Shown in pieces: positions 1 to 7,061 of a stretch of DNA of 12,381 nucleotides (position 1 is the first letter of the stretch; each line of letters opens with the position of its first letter). Origin of the DNA: JBCCRH01 sp039208045 (lineage in GTDB: Bacteria; Bacteroidota; Bacteroidia; Chitinophagales; Saprospiraceae); assembly GCA_039208045.1 (NCBI GenBank), contig JBCCRH010000148.1, forward strand, positions 1 to 12,381, given 5' to 3'. The notes beneath the pieces are model-generated. The model saw only the letters and a program-made list of their open reading frames with translations. It ran no database searches and was not told where the DNA came from. The translations under genes and the position numbers were made by a program.

Positions 1-1493
1 AGCACCATCACAACTACATCTGCTTCCCGCGCGGTATTTTTAGCTTGCTCAAAACCGCTACGATCAGTTTCATTTAAAGGCACTTCAAAAACAAAGTGGG
101 TAGGGCCCGTTACCAAATCCGTACCTTTGGCGTATGTCAAGGTATTACTTTGCTTAATAGCTTGTACCCCTTCCATTACTGATACTCCTGTTGAATCGTC
201 AGATGCTAATCGCCAGCTACCTAAGATGCTATTTTTATCATCTACTAAAGGTCCGATAAAAGCGATTTTCTGTCCGCTCTTCTTCAGTGGTAGAAGGTTG
301 TTTTCATTTTTCAGTAGCACGATCGACTTTTTGGCCATGTCCAATACAGCTGCATGATGATCTTTGTGCCCCAAGACTTTCTTTTCGCGATCTTCATCAC
401 AATATTTGTAAGGATCCTCAAATAGACCCAGTCTGTGCTTTAAAGTAAGAATACGACGTGCTGCTTCATCTACTACCTCCTCTTTTACTTTCCCAGCCTT
501 TACCATGTCTACGAGGTGGGTTACATAGCAGTAGCCTTCCATATCCATATCGGAACCGGCATTGGCTGCTAGCTCTGCCGCATGTGCTCCATCCTCAGCA
601 AAGCCATGCTCGATCATCTCTGCCACCGAGGCCCAGTCTGATACCACTACGCCATCGAAGCCCCATTCGCCCTTCAAAATCTCTCGCTGTAAGAATTTAT
701 CTCCTGTTGCAGGTATACCATTTAACTCATTAAACGAATTCATGACGGTAGCTACGCCCGCATCTACACAGGCTTTGAACGGTGGTAAGACTACATTGTA
801 GAGGGTTGAAGTTCCAATATCTACTGTATTGTATTCGCGACCTGCTTCTACAAAGCCATAGGCTGCAAAGTGTTTTGCGCAAGCAGCAACCGTGGCAGGA
901 TCAGCAAGGTCGTCGCCCTGAAATCCTTTCACCCGCGCTACAGCAATTTTGGTACCTAAATAGGTGTCTTCACCTGCACCTTCCATCACCCGCCCCCAGC
1001 GCGCATCCCTTCCCACATCTACCATAGGGGCAAAAGTCCAGTTGATTCCTTCCGCTGCTGCTTCAGCCGCCGCAACTTGTGCAGAGCGCTCAATGGCCTC
1101 TAAATCCCAACTTGCCGCTTCCGCTAAAGGGATGGGAGCCAGCGTTTTGTGCCCATGAATGACATCGTAAGCGAAGACAATAGGAATACCGAGCCGAGTC
1201 TCTTCTACTGCAATTTTTTGGAAGCCTCTTACCTCCTCTACACCACGCACATTAAGCATAGAACCAACCAAGCCCTCTTTTAAATGATCATACTTCTTCT
1301 TTGCTTTCTCTTCTGATGGCGCAGGCCCCGTTACATCGTAGAAGCTGCTGTATTGATTCATTTGCCCTACTTTTTCTTCTAGGGTCATTTGCTTCAGTAA
1401 AGCATCTACTTTTTCAGCAATAGTTTGTGCGTGCATAGTCGATAAATATGGGATGAACAATAAAGGAAGCCAAAGGTGAGCATTTTTCCGCAT
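1..1493 (-). CDS. bglX: Periplasmic beta-glucosidase, GH3 family (BglX-like), 3' part cut by window edge
   Basis: About 497 N-terminal residues of a family 3 glycoside hydrolase that hydrolyses terminal beta-glucosyl residues of oligosaccharides. The ATG at 1493 opens a Sec signal peptide with a hydrophobic core (LWLPLLFIPYL) and a likely cleavage after HAQ near residue 23, so the enzyme should be periplasmic or outer-membrane associated. The (beta/alpha)8 domain is well preserved: TLEEKVGQM near the N-terminus, DVIHGHKT, the WGRVMEGAGED segment, KHFAAYG at about 207-213, and GFDGVVVSDW, whose Asp286 matches the GH3 nucleophile. The second alpha/beta domain has begun (KKSIVLLKNENNLLPL) and the frame is open to the edge at EADVVVMVL. 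The acid/base Glu normally lies soon after this point, so it is outside the window. No frameshift was seen. Sugar specificity cannot be told from sequence alone; xylosidase or broader activity is possible. Confidence 0.95.
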   Translation of the reverse strand, partial: MRKNAHLWLPLLFIPYLSTMHAQTIAEKVDALLKQMTLEEKVGQMNQYSSFYDVTGPAPSEEKAKKKYDHLKEGLVGSMLNVRGVEEVRGFQKIAVEETRLGIPIVFAYDVIHGHKTLAPIPLAEAASWDLEAIERSAQVAAAEAAAEGINWTFAPMVDVGRDARWGRVMEGAGEDTYLGTKIAVARVKGFQGDDLADPATVAACAKHFAAYGFVEAGREYNTVDIGTSTLYNVVLPPFKACVDAGVATVMNSFNELNGIPATGDKFLQREILKGEWGFDGVVVSDWASVAEMIEHGFAEDGAHAAELAANAGSDMDMEGYCYVTHLVDMVKAGKVKEEVVDEAARRILTLKHRLGLFEDPYKYCDEDREKKVLGHKDHHAAVLDMAKKSIVLLKNENNLLPLKKSGQKIAFIGPLVDDKNSILGSWRLASDDSTGVSVMEGVQAIKQSNTLTYAKGTDLVTGPTHFVFEVPLNETDRSGFEQAKNTAREADVVVMV

Positions 1494-1529
1494 AGTAAAA
1501 ACTTAATGGTTAGGTAATTAGCCATTTGC

Positions 1530-1550
1530 TTAGTGTAAAAGGCACACTAA
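1530..1550. repeat. Small perfect inverted repeat upstream of the GH3 gene
   Basis: TTAGTGT and ACACTAA form perfect 7-bp arms around a 7-nt centre (AAAAGGC). The repeat lies about 37 nt upstream of the bglX-like start and 40 nt beyond the end of the PLP-enzyme gene. The arms are AT-rich and no U-run follows on the minus strand, so it is a weak candidate for an intrinsic terminator. A binding site for a dimeric regulator of the glucosidase gene is equally possible. A 7-bp repeat of this kind can occur by chance. Confidence 0.35.
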
Positions 1551-1589
1551 TGTAAATAAAAAGTTTTTTTCTGCGCTGTTTTGCCGCTC

Positions 1590-2633
1590 CTATATACCAA
1601 AAAAAGCAGCGATACGGTCTTTTATGGTGGCTTTCCCATTCGAGGCTTTCCCATTACCATTCAAAAAGCCCTTCTGGCGCATCCAGTCATCATTGTATAT
1701 TTTTCCGACATAACGGCTCCCATGATCGTGAATCACCACTACCACTATATCTTCCGGCGTGAGTTGGTCTTTTAGCTGCAGCAGACCAGCTACCGCTGAA
1801 CCCGCAGAATAACCCAGCAAAATACCTTCTTCTTTTGCTAAGCGGCGCGCCATGAGTGCGCCATCTTTATCAGTTACTTTTTCGAAATGGTCGATGACAT
1901 CAAAATCCACATTTTTAGGAATAATATCTTCCCCAATCCCCTCGGTAATATAGGGGTAGATTTCTTTAGTGTCGAACTCTCCAGTTTCGTGGTATTTCTT
2001 GAAAACAGAACCATAGGTATCTACTCCCCAGATTTTGATGTTGGGGTTTTGCTCTTTGAGGTAGCGGCCAGTACCTGAGATCGTACCTCCAGTACCGACA
2101 CCAACGATCATGTGCGTGATTTTGCCTTCAGTTTGTTCCCAAATTTCAGGGCCAGTGCTCTCGTAATGCGCTTGGCGGTTGGAGAGGTTGTCGTATTGGT
2201 TACACCAATAAGAGTTGGGTGTTTCTTTGCTCAGGCGTTCTGCTACACTATAGTAGGAACGAGGATCATCCGGTTCGACATTAGTGGGACAAACGATCAC
2301 CTCGGCGCCAACAGCTTTTAAAATATCGATTTTCTCTTTGGATTGTTTATCGGTTGTAGTGAAAATGCACTTATAGCCTTTTACTGCCGCTGCTAGCGCG
2401 ATACCCATCCCCGTATTACCAGAGGTACATTCAATGATCGTTCCGCCGGGTTGGATGTCGCCCCGCTTCTCAGCATCTTCTACCATTTTGAGCGCCATGC
2501 GGTCTTTGATGCTATGCCCTGGATTGAAGGTTTCTACCTTCATCAGTACCGTTGCAGGTACGTCAGCCACCACTTTATTGAGTTTTACGAGTGGTGTATT
2601 GCCAATCGTTTCGAGAATGTTTTGATAGTACAT
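1590..2633 (-). CDS. PLP-dependent cysteine synthase / cystathionine beta-synthase-like enzyme
   Basis: A 347-residue fold-type II pyridoxal-phosphate enzyme of sulfur amino acid metabolism. Visible features are NTPLVKL at 12-18, the Schiff-base lysine K43 in SIKDR, the substrate loop TSGNTG at 70-75, and the phosphate-binding loop GVGTGGT at 178-184. The segment GVDTYGS followed by EGIGEDIIP, and the late motif DDWMRQKGF, look more like cystathionine beta-synthases than like O-acetylserine sulfhydrylases CysK/CysM. No C-terminal Bateman (CBS-pair) domain is present; instead there is a short tail rich in Gly, Asn and Lys. Substrate choice (O-acetylserine plus sulfide, or serine plus homocysteine) is therefore open. 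The ATG at 2633 lies 18 nt after the stop of the LysM gene on the same strand, suggesting co-transcription. No Shine-Dalgarno sequence is seen. Confidence 0.92.
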   Translation of the reverse strand: MYYQNILETIGNTPLVKLNKVVADVPATVLMKVETFNPGHSIKDRMALKMVEDAEKRGDIQPGGTIIECTSGNTGMGIALAAAVKGYKCIFTTTDKQSKEKIDILKAVGAEVIVCPTNVEPDDPRSYYSVAERLSKETPNSYWCNQYDNLSNRQAHYESTGPEIWEQTEGKITHMIVGVGTGGTISGTGRYLKEQNPNIKIWGVDTYGSVFKKYHETGEFDTKEIYPYITEGIGEDIIPKNVDFDVIDHFEKVTDKDGALMARRLAKEEGILLGYSAGSAVAGLLQLKDQLTPEDIVVVVIHDHGSRYVGKIYNDDWMRQKGFLNGNGKASNGKATIKDRIAAFFGI

Positions 2634-2651
2634 TCGGTTTGATTTACTTTT

Positions 2652-3506
2652 TTATTTTAGATAGTTGACGCGCACAAAAAAGCGCGGATCTTTTGCACCT
2701 AATAATTTGGCTGCTAGAGGCGAAACGATCACTGCTACATTATTATCGTAAGCAGTATCTGGTATTCGCCCCATTACTTTAGCATATACCGTTCGGTTGT
2801 TCATGGGATTCTTGACGGCCACGATCGAATTAAGCTTTGCGTATCGGTGCAGCGCATACAAATCAGAGTCTTCTTTTGCTTCTTTTTTCCAGACTGCCAC
2901 TCCCTGATGCTCACGTTGTCGCAGCTTCGCAGCTTCTACTCTAAAGATTTTCTTCATCGCATTATTCCGCCTCGCCAATGGCCCTCCTGCCGACTGTCGA
3001 TATTCTTCAGGAATACCGCTAATCTTCATCCAACCCACTTTTAATACTTGCCCTGCTTTCAAGGCAGTATCAGTCAAGTCATTTCGAGCCATCATGTCCT
3101 TTATGGGCATTCTAAAATATACTTTAGCGATTCGGTACATGGTCTCCCCCCTTCGAACAATATAGTACACCGGAATATGCTCACTCGGTTCAAAGCCTTG
3201 ATCCTTGTACCGAATAATTGCTCTATTAGGAATAGGAACACGTATTGCCTGCCCGAGTTTGATGCGTTGTTCTTTTAGCCCAGGGTTATAGTAGTAGAGT
3301 TCTTCTACCGAAAGACCATAAAATTTGGAAAGAGAATAGAGGGTTTGTTTGCGTTCGATGCTATGCTCAAAGAGCTTTTCATTATAATTGCCTGAGGTGA
3401 GAAAGATCGTATCTTTAAGCGAAAGGTAGTTGAGGCTATCACCGGTGGCAAGCATTGGGGTTGCAAAAACAATACATACGACTAGTAGGCCTAATGTTCG
3501 TAGCAT
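2652..3506 (-). CDS. Secreted LysM protein with C-terminal double-psi beta-barrel-like domain
   Basis: Probable cell-envelope protein of 284 residues from the ATG at 3506. An in-frame TTG at 3518 would add four residues, but the ATG gives a cleaner signal peptide (MLRTLGLLVVCIVFATPMLA) and better spacing from the promoter-like element at 3529-3536. Two LysM modules follow, near residues 47-91 (ERKQTLYSLSKFYGLSVEEL) and 113-158 (YYIVRRGETMYRIAKVYF); LysM binds peptidoglycan or chitin-like glycans. After a basic linker, the last ~80 residues (NSIVAVKNPMNNRTVYAKV, then VAVIVSPLAAKLLGA and RFFVRVNYL) resemble the double-psi barrel of RlpA-type proteins. The usual RGP and IDLS motifs are altered, so lytic activity is doubtful. 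It is the first gene ahead of the PLP enzyme and divergent from kdsB. A role in peptidoglycan binding or wall remodelling is inferred. Confidence 0.85.
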   Translation of the reverse strand: MLRTLGLLVVCIVFATPMLATGDSLNYLSLKDTIFLTSGNYNEKLFEHSIERKQTLYSLSKFYGLSVEELYYYNPGLKEQRIKLGQAIRVPIPNRAIIRYKDQGFEPSEHIPVYYIVRRGETMYRIAKVYFRMPIKDMMARNDLTDTALKAGQVLKVGWMKISGIPEEYRQSAGGPLARRNNAMKKIFRVEAAKLRQREHQGVAVWKKEAKEDSDLYALHRYAKLNSIVAVKNPMNNRTVYAKVMGRIPDTAYDNNVAVIVSPLAAKLLGAKDPRFFVRVNYLK

Positions 3507-3528
3507 ACGTGGGATCAAATCATTTTCA

Positions 3529-3536
3529 CAAAAATA
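3529..3536 (-). promoter_or_regulatory. Candidate Bacteroidota -7 promoter element for the LysM gene
   Basis: Read on the minus strand this is TATTTTTG, an exact match to the Bacteroidota -7 consensus TAnnTTTG. A start of transcription about 5-7 nt downstream would leave a leader of roughly 18 nt before the ATG at 3506. No good -33 TTTG is seen at the expected distance, so the call rests on the -7 box and position only. Confidence 0.4.
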
Positions 3537-3583
3537 GAAAAGGTTTTGTTTGTGTGCACGAAGTCATTGAAAATTAAGATATA

Positions 3584-4342
3584 ATGTATATGAAGGTTTT
3601 AGGCGTAATCCCTGCCCGCTATGCTTCCAGTAGATTTCCGGGGAAACCACTAGTTGATATTGCAGGAAAAAGTATGATCCAAAGAGTGTACGAGCAAGTT
3701 CTTAAAGCTCCTAATGTACACCAAGCAGTAGTAGCCACAGACGATCAACGCATTTTTGACCACTGTAAGGCCCTCAACATAGAGGTGACAATGACCGACT
3801 CTACGCACCAGAGTGGCACCGATCGATGTGCAGAAGTGGCTCAAAAAATGCAAGAATTTGATATTATCATCAATATCCAGGGCGATGAACCTTTCATTCA
3901 GCCTAGTCAAATTGAGAAAGTGGTACAGCCCTTTTTCGAAAAAAATGACATGCAGATTACGACACTAGCCAAGCAGATTACGACGATCGATGCGCTATTC
4001 AACCCCAATACGGTCAAGGTAGTACTGGGGGCAGCTGGTCATGCCTTGTATTTTAGCAGAAGCGCCATCCCCCACCAGCGGGGAACAGAGCGGAAACTAT
4101 GGCTTAGCAAGGGACCATTTTTCAAGCACCTCGGCATTTATGGCTTTCGCCGAAATACGCTGTTGGCGGTAGCCAAACTGCCAATAGGACTATTGGAACA
4201 GCGGGAATCGCTCGAACAATTGCGGTGGCTGGAACAAGGGGTGCCTATTTTTGTTGGTATAACAACGCAAGAAGCGCTTGGCATTGATACGCCAGCTGAT
4301 CTAGAGCACGCGCTAAGCTATTTACAAAACAATAAGAGCTAG
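3584..4342 (+). CDS. kdsB: 3-deoxy-manno-octulosonate cytidylyltransferase (CMP-Kdo synthetase)
   Basis: Activates Kdo with CTP to give CMP-Kdo for lipopolysaccharide core synthesis in the cytoplasm. The 252-residue length fits the family. Seen in order: the nucleotide-binding N-terminus GVIPARYASSRFPGKPL (7-23), ATDD (51-54), HQSGTDR (75-81), NIQGDEPF (97-104, with the metal-binding Asp), NPNTVKVV (140-147), ALYFSRSAIP (154-163), KHLGIYGFR (181-189), ESLEQLRWLE (208-217) and GIDTPADL (233-240). Two start codons are close together: ATG at 3584 and ATG at 3590. The second gives the family-typical MKVLGVIPARYAS, and neither has a Shine-Dalgarno sequence. It opens a compact plus-strand cluster with the small membrane protein and the NUDIX gene. 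The presence of kdsB means the host makes Kdo-containing LPS. Confidence 0.97.
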   Translation: MYMKVLGVIPARYASSRFPGKPLVDIAGKSMIQRVYEQVLKAPNVHQAVVATDDQRIFDHCKALNIEVTMTDSTHQSGTDRCAEVAQKMQEFDIIINIQGDEPFIQPSQIEKVVQPFFEKNDMQITTLAKQITTIDALFNPNTVKVVLGAAGHALYFSRSAIPHQRGTERKLWLSKGPFFKHLGIYGFRRNTLLAVAKLPIGLLEQRESLEQLRWLEQGVPIFVGITTQEALGIDTPADLEHALSYLQNNKS

Positions 4343-4343
4343 C

Positions 4344-4580
4344 ATGGAATCCAAACGTTATTACCGAAAATGGCTCCTTCGGGCGCCGCTGGGACTGAGC
4401 CTAGTGGGTGCAGGCTTGAGCATTACCATAGAAAGCGCCTTAATGCGCTACGATAATGCCCTCTTTTTGGAATGGTTTCTCATTGGTACGTTTGGGCTAA
4501 TTGTGTTTAATAGCGGGCTGAGTATTTTTGGTAGTGCTGTTATTAATCGCCTAAAGTACGATCAGGCTAAAAAATCCTAG
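4344..4580 (+). CDS. Small two-helix membrane protein of unknown function
   Basis: A 78-residue protein I do not recognise. It has a basic N-terminus (MESKRYYRKWLLR), a first hydrophobic stretch at about 14-32 (PLGLSLVGAGLSITIESA), a short polar loop, a second long one at about 40-66 (ALFLEWFLIGTFGLIVFNSGLSIFGSAV), and a basic tail (NRLKYDQAKKS). By the positive-inside rule both ends should face the cytoplasm. The ATG follows the kdsB stop by one nucleotide and the stop is two nucleotides before the NUDIX start, so the three genes are almost certainly one transcription unit with coupled translation. Location next to kdsB hints at an envelope role, but nothing in the sequence proves it. Confidence 0.8.
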   Translation: MESKRYYRKWLLRAPLGLSLVGAGLSITIESALMRYDNALFLEWFLIGTFGLIVFNSGLSIFGSAVINRLKYDQAKKS

Positions 4581-4582
4581 AT

Positions 4583-5125
4583 ATGAATTTTTGTAGCAAT
4601 TGTGGCTCTAGCCAACTGGTTTTCGAAATCCCAAAAGGCGATAATCGCTCGCGATTTGTTTGTCACAATTGTAATACGATTCACTATTCTAACCCAAAGA
4701 TTGTTACTGGCTGCTTACCCATCTGGCAAGATAAAGTGCTGTTAGCTAAGCGTGCTATTGAACCCCGCCTAGGCTACTGGAATGTGCCGAGTGGTTATAT
4801 GGAAAATGGCGAAAGTGTAGAAGAAGGGGCGCAGCGCGAAGTGTGGGAGGAGACGGAAGCAAGAGTGACTGACCTAAGCATTCACGCTATTTTTAGCATT
4901 CCCCACATCAACCAAGTCTACATCCACTTTTTGGGTCAACTCGAACAACCCAAATACGGAGTAGGGGAGGAGAGCCTAGAAGTTGAACTTTTTGCGGAAG
5001 CAGATATACCTTGGAGTGATATTGCCTTTGCCTCGTCTATTTTTACGCTCAAGCGGTATTTTAAAGACCGTCGGAAAGGGCAGCACCAAGTACACCTCGG
5101 GCAGATGGATTATGTGCCTAGATAA
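4583..5125 (+). CDS. NUDIX hydrolase with N-terminal zinc ribbon
   Basis: A 180-residue protein built like the zinc-ribbon NUDIX pyrophosphatases that cleave nucleoside diphosphate derivatives such as ADP-ribose, FAD or NADH. The zinc ribbon uses Cys4/Cys7 (CSNC) and Cys27/Cys30 (CHNC). The NUDIX box runs from Gly71 to Val95: G71, E77, R85-E86 and E89-E90 sit at the consensus spacing G-x5-E-x7-RE-U-x-EE. The glycine expected two residues after EE is Glu92 (EETEA instead of EETGA). The metal-binding glutamates are intact, so activity is likely. The substrate cannot be assigned. It is third in the kdsB cluster. Its stop codon lies inside the end of the convergent cytidine deaminase gene, an 8-nt overlap leaving no room for a terminator between them. 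Confidence 0.9.
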   Translation: MNFCSNCGSSQLVFEIPKGDNRSRFVCHNCNTIHYSNPKIVTGCLPIWQDKVLLAKRAIEPRLGYWNVPSGYMENGESVEEGAQREVWEETEARVTDLSIHAIFSIPHINQVYIHFLGQLEQPKYGVGEESLEVELFAEADIPWSDIAFASSIFTLKRYFKDRRKGQHQVHLGQMDYVPR

Positions 5126-5600
5126 ACGATGCATCAAAAGCAAACGGCAAAATGGACTTTCCGGAAGGAAATCGCCAAATAGGTCCCTGCTCGCCTTGCA
5201 ATATGAGTATCATGGAAGACTTAAAACGATCCTCGGTCTCTGCAATGACCTGTCGGCAAGCACCGCAGGGAAATGCGGGCTGACTAATTACCCCACTATT
5301 ACTTTTCACACTCACAGCGATATGCGTAATGCGCACTTCAGGAAACTGCACGAGCGCTGCCCCAATTGTCGCACGTTCTGCGCACAAGCACATAGGGTAA
5401 GCAGCATTTTCCTGATTGAAGCCCTTGATAATTTTACCGTTTTCAAGCAGCACGGCAGCCCCTACCTTAAACTTAGAATAAGGCGCATAAGCATTAGTAA
5501 GCGCACTTTTTGCTTCAAGTAAAAGGGGGCGCTCTAATTGCGGTAGTTCACTGATCTCCCTATATTCCTCAAAATGAATTTGTATCTGCTTGATTGCCAT
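5118..5600 (-). CDS. cdd: Cytidine deaminase
   Basis: Hydrolytic deamination of cytidine and deoxycytidine to uridine and deoxyuridine in pyrimidine salvage. At 160 residues it is of the short, homotetrameric type. Zinc ligands are Cys73 in CAERATIG and Cys112/Cys115 in PCGACRQVIAE; Glu75 is the catalytic proton shuttle. The nucleoside-binding segment FNQENAAYP (61-69) and the YSKFKVGAAV strand (41-50) are typical. The N-terminal ~25 residues (KQIQIHFEEYREISELPQLER) are a little longer than in the shortest family members. It is a single minus-strand gene, convergent with the NUDIX gene (8-nt overlap) and divergent from the saccharopine dehydrogenase gene across a 123-nt region. Confidence 0.96.
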   Translation of the reverse strand: MAIKQIQIHFEEYREISELPQLERPLLLEAKSALTNAYAPYSKFKVGAAVLLENGKIIKGFNQENAAYPMCLCAERATIGAALVQFPEVRITHIAVSVKSNSGVISQPAFPCGACRQVIAETEDRFKSSMILILQGEQGPIWRFPSGKSILPFAFDASFI

Positions 5601-5604
5601 ATTC

Positions 5605-5665
5605 TAAGAGATTTGAGGCTAACAATTTAGGCAATACCAGCCTATAATTCAAATAAAGTCTCTTA
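5605..5665. promoter_or_regulatory. Nested inverted repeats with alternative pairings, ahead of the saccharopine dehydrogenase gene
   Basis: The outer arms TAAGAGA (5605-5611) and TCTCTTA (5659-5665) match perfectly, and three more pairs (one G-U) extend them inward. Inside, AGGCT (5616-5620) can pair with AGCCT (5639-5643), while TAGGC (5628-5632) can pair with the overlapping GCCTA (5640-5644). The two inner stems exclude each other. The element ends 11 nt before the ATG of the possible leader peptide at 5677. It could be an RNA switch in the 5' untranslated region or a DNA operator serving both divergent genes. The inner stems are only 5 bp, so chance is a real alternative. Confidence 0.3.
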
Positions 5666-5676
5666 TCTTACGGCGC

Positions 5677-5727
5677 ATGAAAAAACCCTATAGCGAGGTA
5701 TTAGTAAACCAAACCAAAAAGCGATGA
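5677..5727 (+). CDS. Possible 16-codon leader peptide overlapping the saccharopine dehydrogenase start
   Basis: The frame ATG at 5677 encodes MKKPYSEVLVNQTKKR and stops at TGA 5725-5727. Its stop overlaps the downstream start in ATGA (5724-5727), the classic arrangement for translational coupling. Four of sixteen residues are lysine, two of them just before the stop, and the next gene is a lysine-pathway enzyme. Whether it is translated is unknown: no Shine-Dalgarno sequence is visible, though that is usual here. A chance ORF of this length is not rare. Confidence 0.3.
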   Translation: MKKPYSEVLVNQTKKR

Positions 5728-7061
5728 ATAACATACTGATTATCGGCGCCGGACGTTCGGCTACAGCCCTTATCAACTATGTATTGGAGAAAGCCAACGA
5801 GTTTGGCTGGTTTGTCACAGTAGCCGATGCAGATCCAAATCTTGCGAGGCAAAAAGTAAATGGCCATCCCTGTGGCCGATCGACATGGCTAGACGTAATG
5901 AAGGTGAATGACCGCAAGGAACTGATCGGGCGGGCTGATGTAGTGGTTTCGCTGCTACCCGCTCATCTTCACTTAGAAGTGGCACACGATTGCATAAAGC
6001 TAAAAAAGCATCTAATCACGGCTTCTTATGTATCGCATGAGATGTACCGCCTAGGAGATGAAGCCAGAGATAGAGAGTTGATTTTTATGGGAGAAATGGG
6101 ACTTGATCCTGGAATTGACCATATGTCGGCGATGCAGCAGATTGATGAAATAAAGGCCAAAGGGGGCAAGATTACGGCCTTCCGATCTTACACCGGAGGG
6201 CTAATTGCACCAGAAAGCGACGATAACCCTTGGCACTATAAATTTACTTGGAATCCCCGCAACGTCGTGCTAGCAGGTCAAGGCACTGCACAGTACCTCG
6301 AAAATGGGAAATTCCGGTTTATTCCCTATAACCGCTTATTCCAAAATTATGAATTGATTGACGTGCCTGAAATGGGGGAATTTGAAGTATATGCCAATCG
6401 CGATTCTTTGCTGTATCGCGATGTTTATGGCTTAAGCGGTATCCCCAATATTCAGCGCGGCACGATCCGCTATCGTGGCTTTTGCGATGCTTGGAATGCG
6501 CTGATCAAGCTGGGGCTAACCGATGGCTCGTTTCCGATTTTGGAAGCAGGAAGCCTGAGCTACCATGAATGGATGGAAGGCTATGTGGGGGGCAGAAGCA
6601 AGGATGGTTCGGTAAAAGAGCGCGTAGCGCGCTTTTTGGGAGAAGAGGTGGATTCTAATGTGATGAAAAAGCTAGAGTGGTTGGGCCTATTCAGAAAGAA
6701 AAGGATCAAATTGCCCAATGCTACTCCTGCATTGATTTTGGAACACTTACTGCTAGACAAGTGGAAGCTGAAGAAAGGGGATAAAGATATGATCGTGATG
6801 CAGCATGAATTCGAGTACGAATTGAATCAGAAAAAGAAACTACTCACTTCCACCCTAGTGTTGAAGGGAAACAACGAGTTAGACACCGCTATGTCTCGTT
6901 TAGTTGGCCTTCCACTGGGCATATTTGTAAAGCTAGTCATGCATGGTAAAATCAAGTCTACAGGAGTCAATATACCTGTGATGAAAGAGGTGTACGAACC
7001 GGTCTTGGAAGAGTTGAAAGAATACGGTGTGGTGTTCAAAGACAAAGAAATAGACTTATAG
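5724..7061 (+). CDS. Saccharopine dehydrogenase (LYS9-type, L-glutamate-forming family)
   Basis: NAD(P)-dependent oxidoreductase of 445 residues, full length for the LYS9 group. These enzymes interconvert saccharopine with glutamate plus alpha-aminoadipate semialdehyde in lysine metabolism. The Rossmann dinucleotide loop is ILIIGAGRSATAL (4-16), with VADAD at 33-37 closing the second strand. VVVSLLPAHLH (73-83), GEMGLDPGIDHM (123-134) and SYTGGLIAPESDDNPWHYKFTWNP (155-178) belong to the catalytic part. The end, with TAMSRLVGLPLGIFVKL and KEVYEPVLEELKEYG, is typical of the family C-terminus. The start is fixed by the Rossmann strand immediately after MNN. In bacteria a lysine-catabolic role is plausible, but no partner lysine-ketoglutarate reductase is in the window, so the in vivo reaction is uncertain. 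Its stop overlaps the convergent DUF6090-like gene by 6 nt. Confidence 0.92.
   Translation: MNNILIIGAGRSATALINYVLEKANEFGWFVTVADADPNLARQKVNGHPCGRSTWLDVMKVNDRKELIGRADVVVSLLPAHLHLEVAHDCIKLKKHLITASYVSHEMYRLGDEARDRELIFMGEMGLDPGIDHMSAMQQIDEIKAKGGKITAFRSYTGGLIAPESDDNPWHYKFTWNPRNVVLAGQGTAQYLENGKFRFIPYNRLFQNYELIDVPEMGEFEVYANRDSLLYRDVYGLSGIPNIQRGTIRYRGFCDAWNALIKLGLTDGSFPILEAGSLSYHEWMEGYVGGRSKDGSVKERVARFLGEEVDSNVMKKLEWLGLFRKKRIKLPNATPALILEHLLLDKWKLKKGDKDMIVMQHEFEYELNQKKKLLTSTLVLKGNNELDTAMSRLVGLPLGIFVKLVMHGKIKSTGVNIPVMKEVYEPVLEELKEYGVVFKDKEIDL

Noticed and set aside
127..1158. Several plus-strand ORFs of 60-90 codons opposite the GH3 gene
   Set aside because: They lie antisense to a strongly conserved GH3 frame, show no family resemblance and overlap one another. 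They are shadows.
4983..5522. Plus-strand ORF of 179 codons spanning the NUDIX end and the cdd gene
   Set aside because: It is out of frame with the NUDIX protein and antisense to cdd, both of which have intact motifs.
5601..5676. Lysine riboswitch ahead of the saccharopine dehydrogenase gene
   Set aside because: The region is far too short for the known lysine riboswitch (about 170 nt) and its conserved core is not visible.
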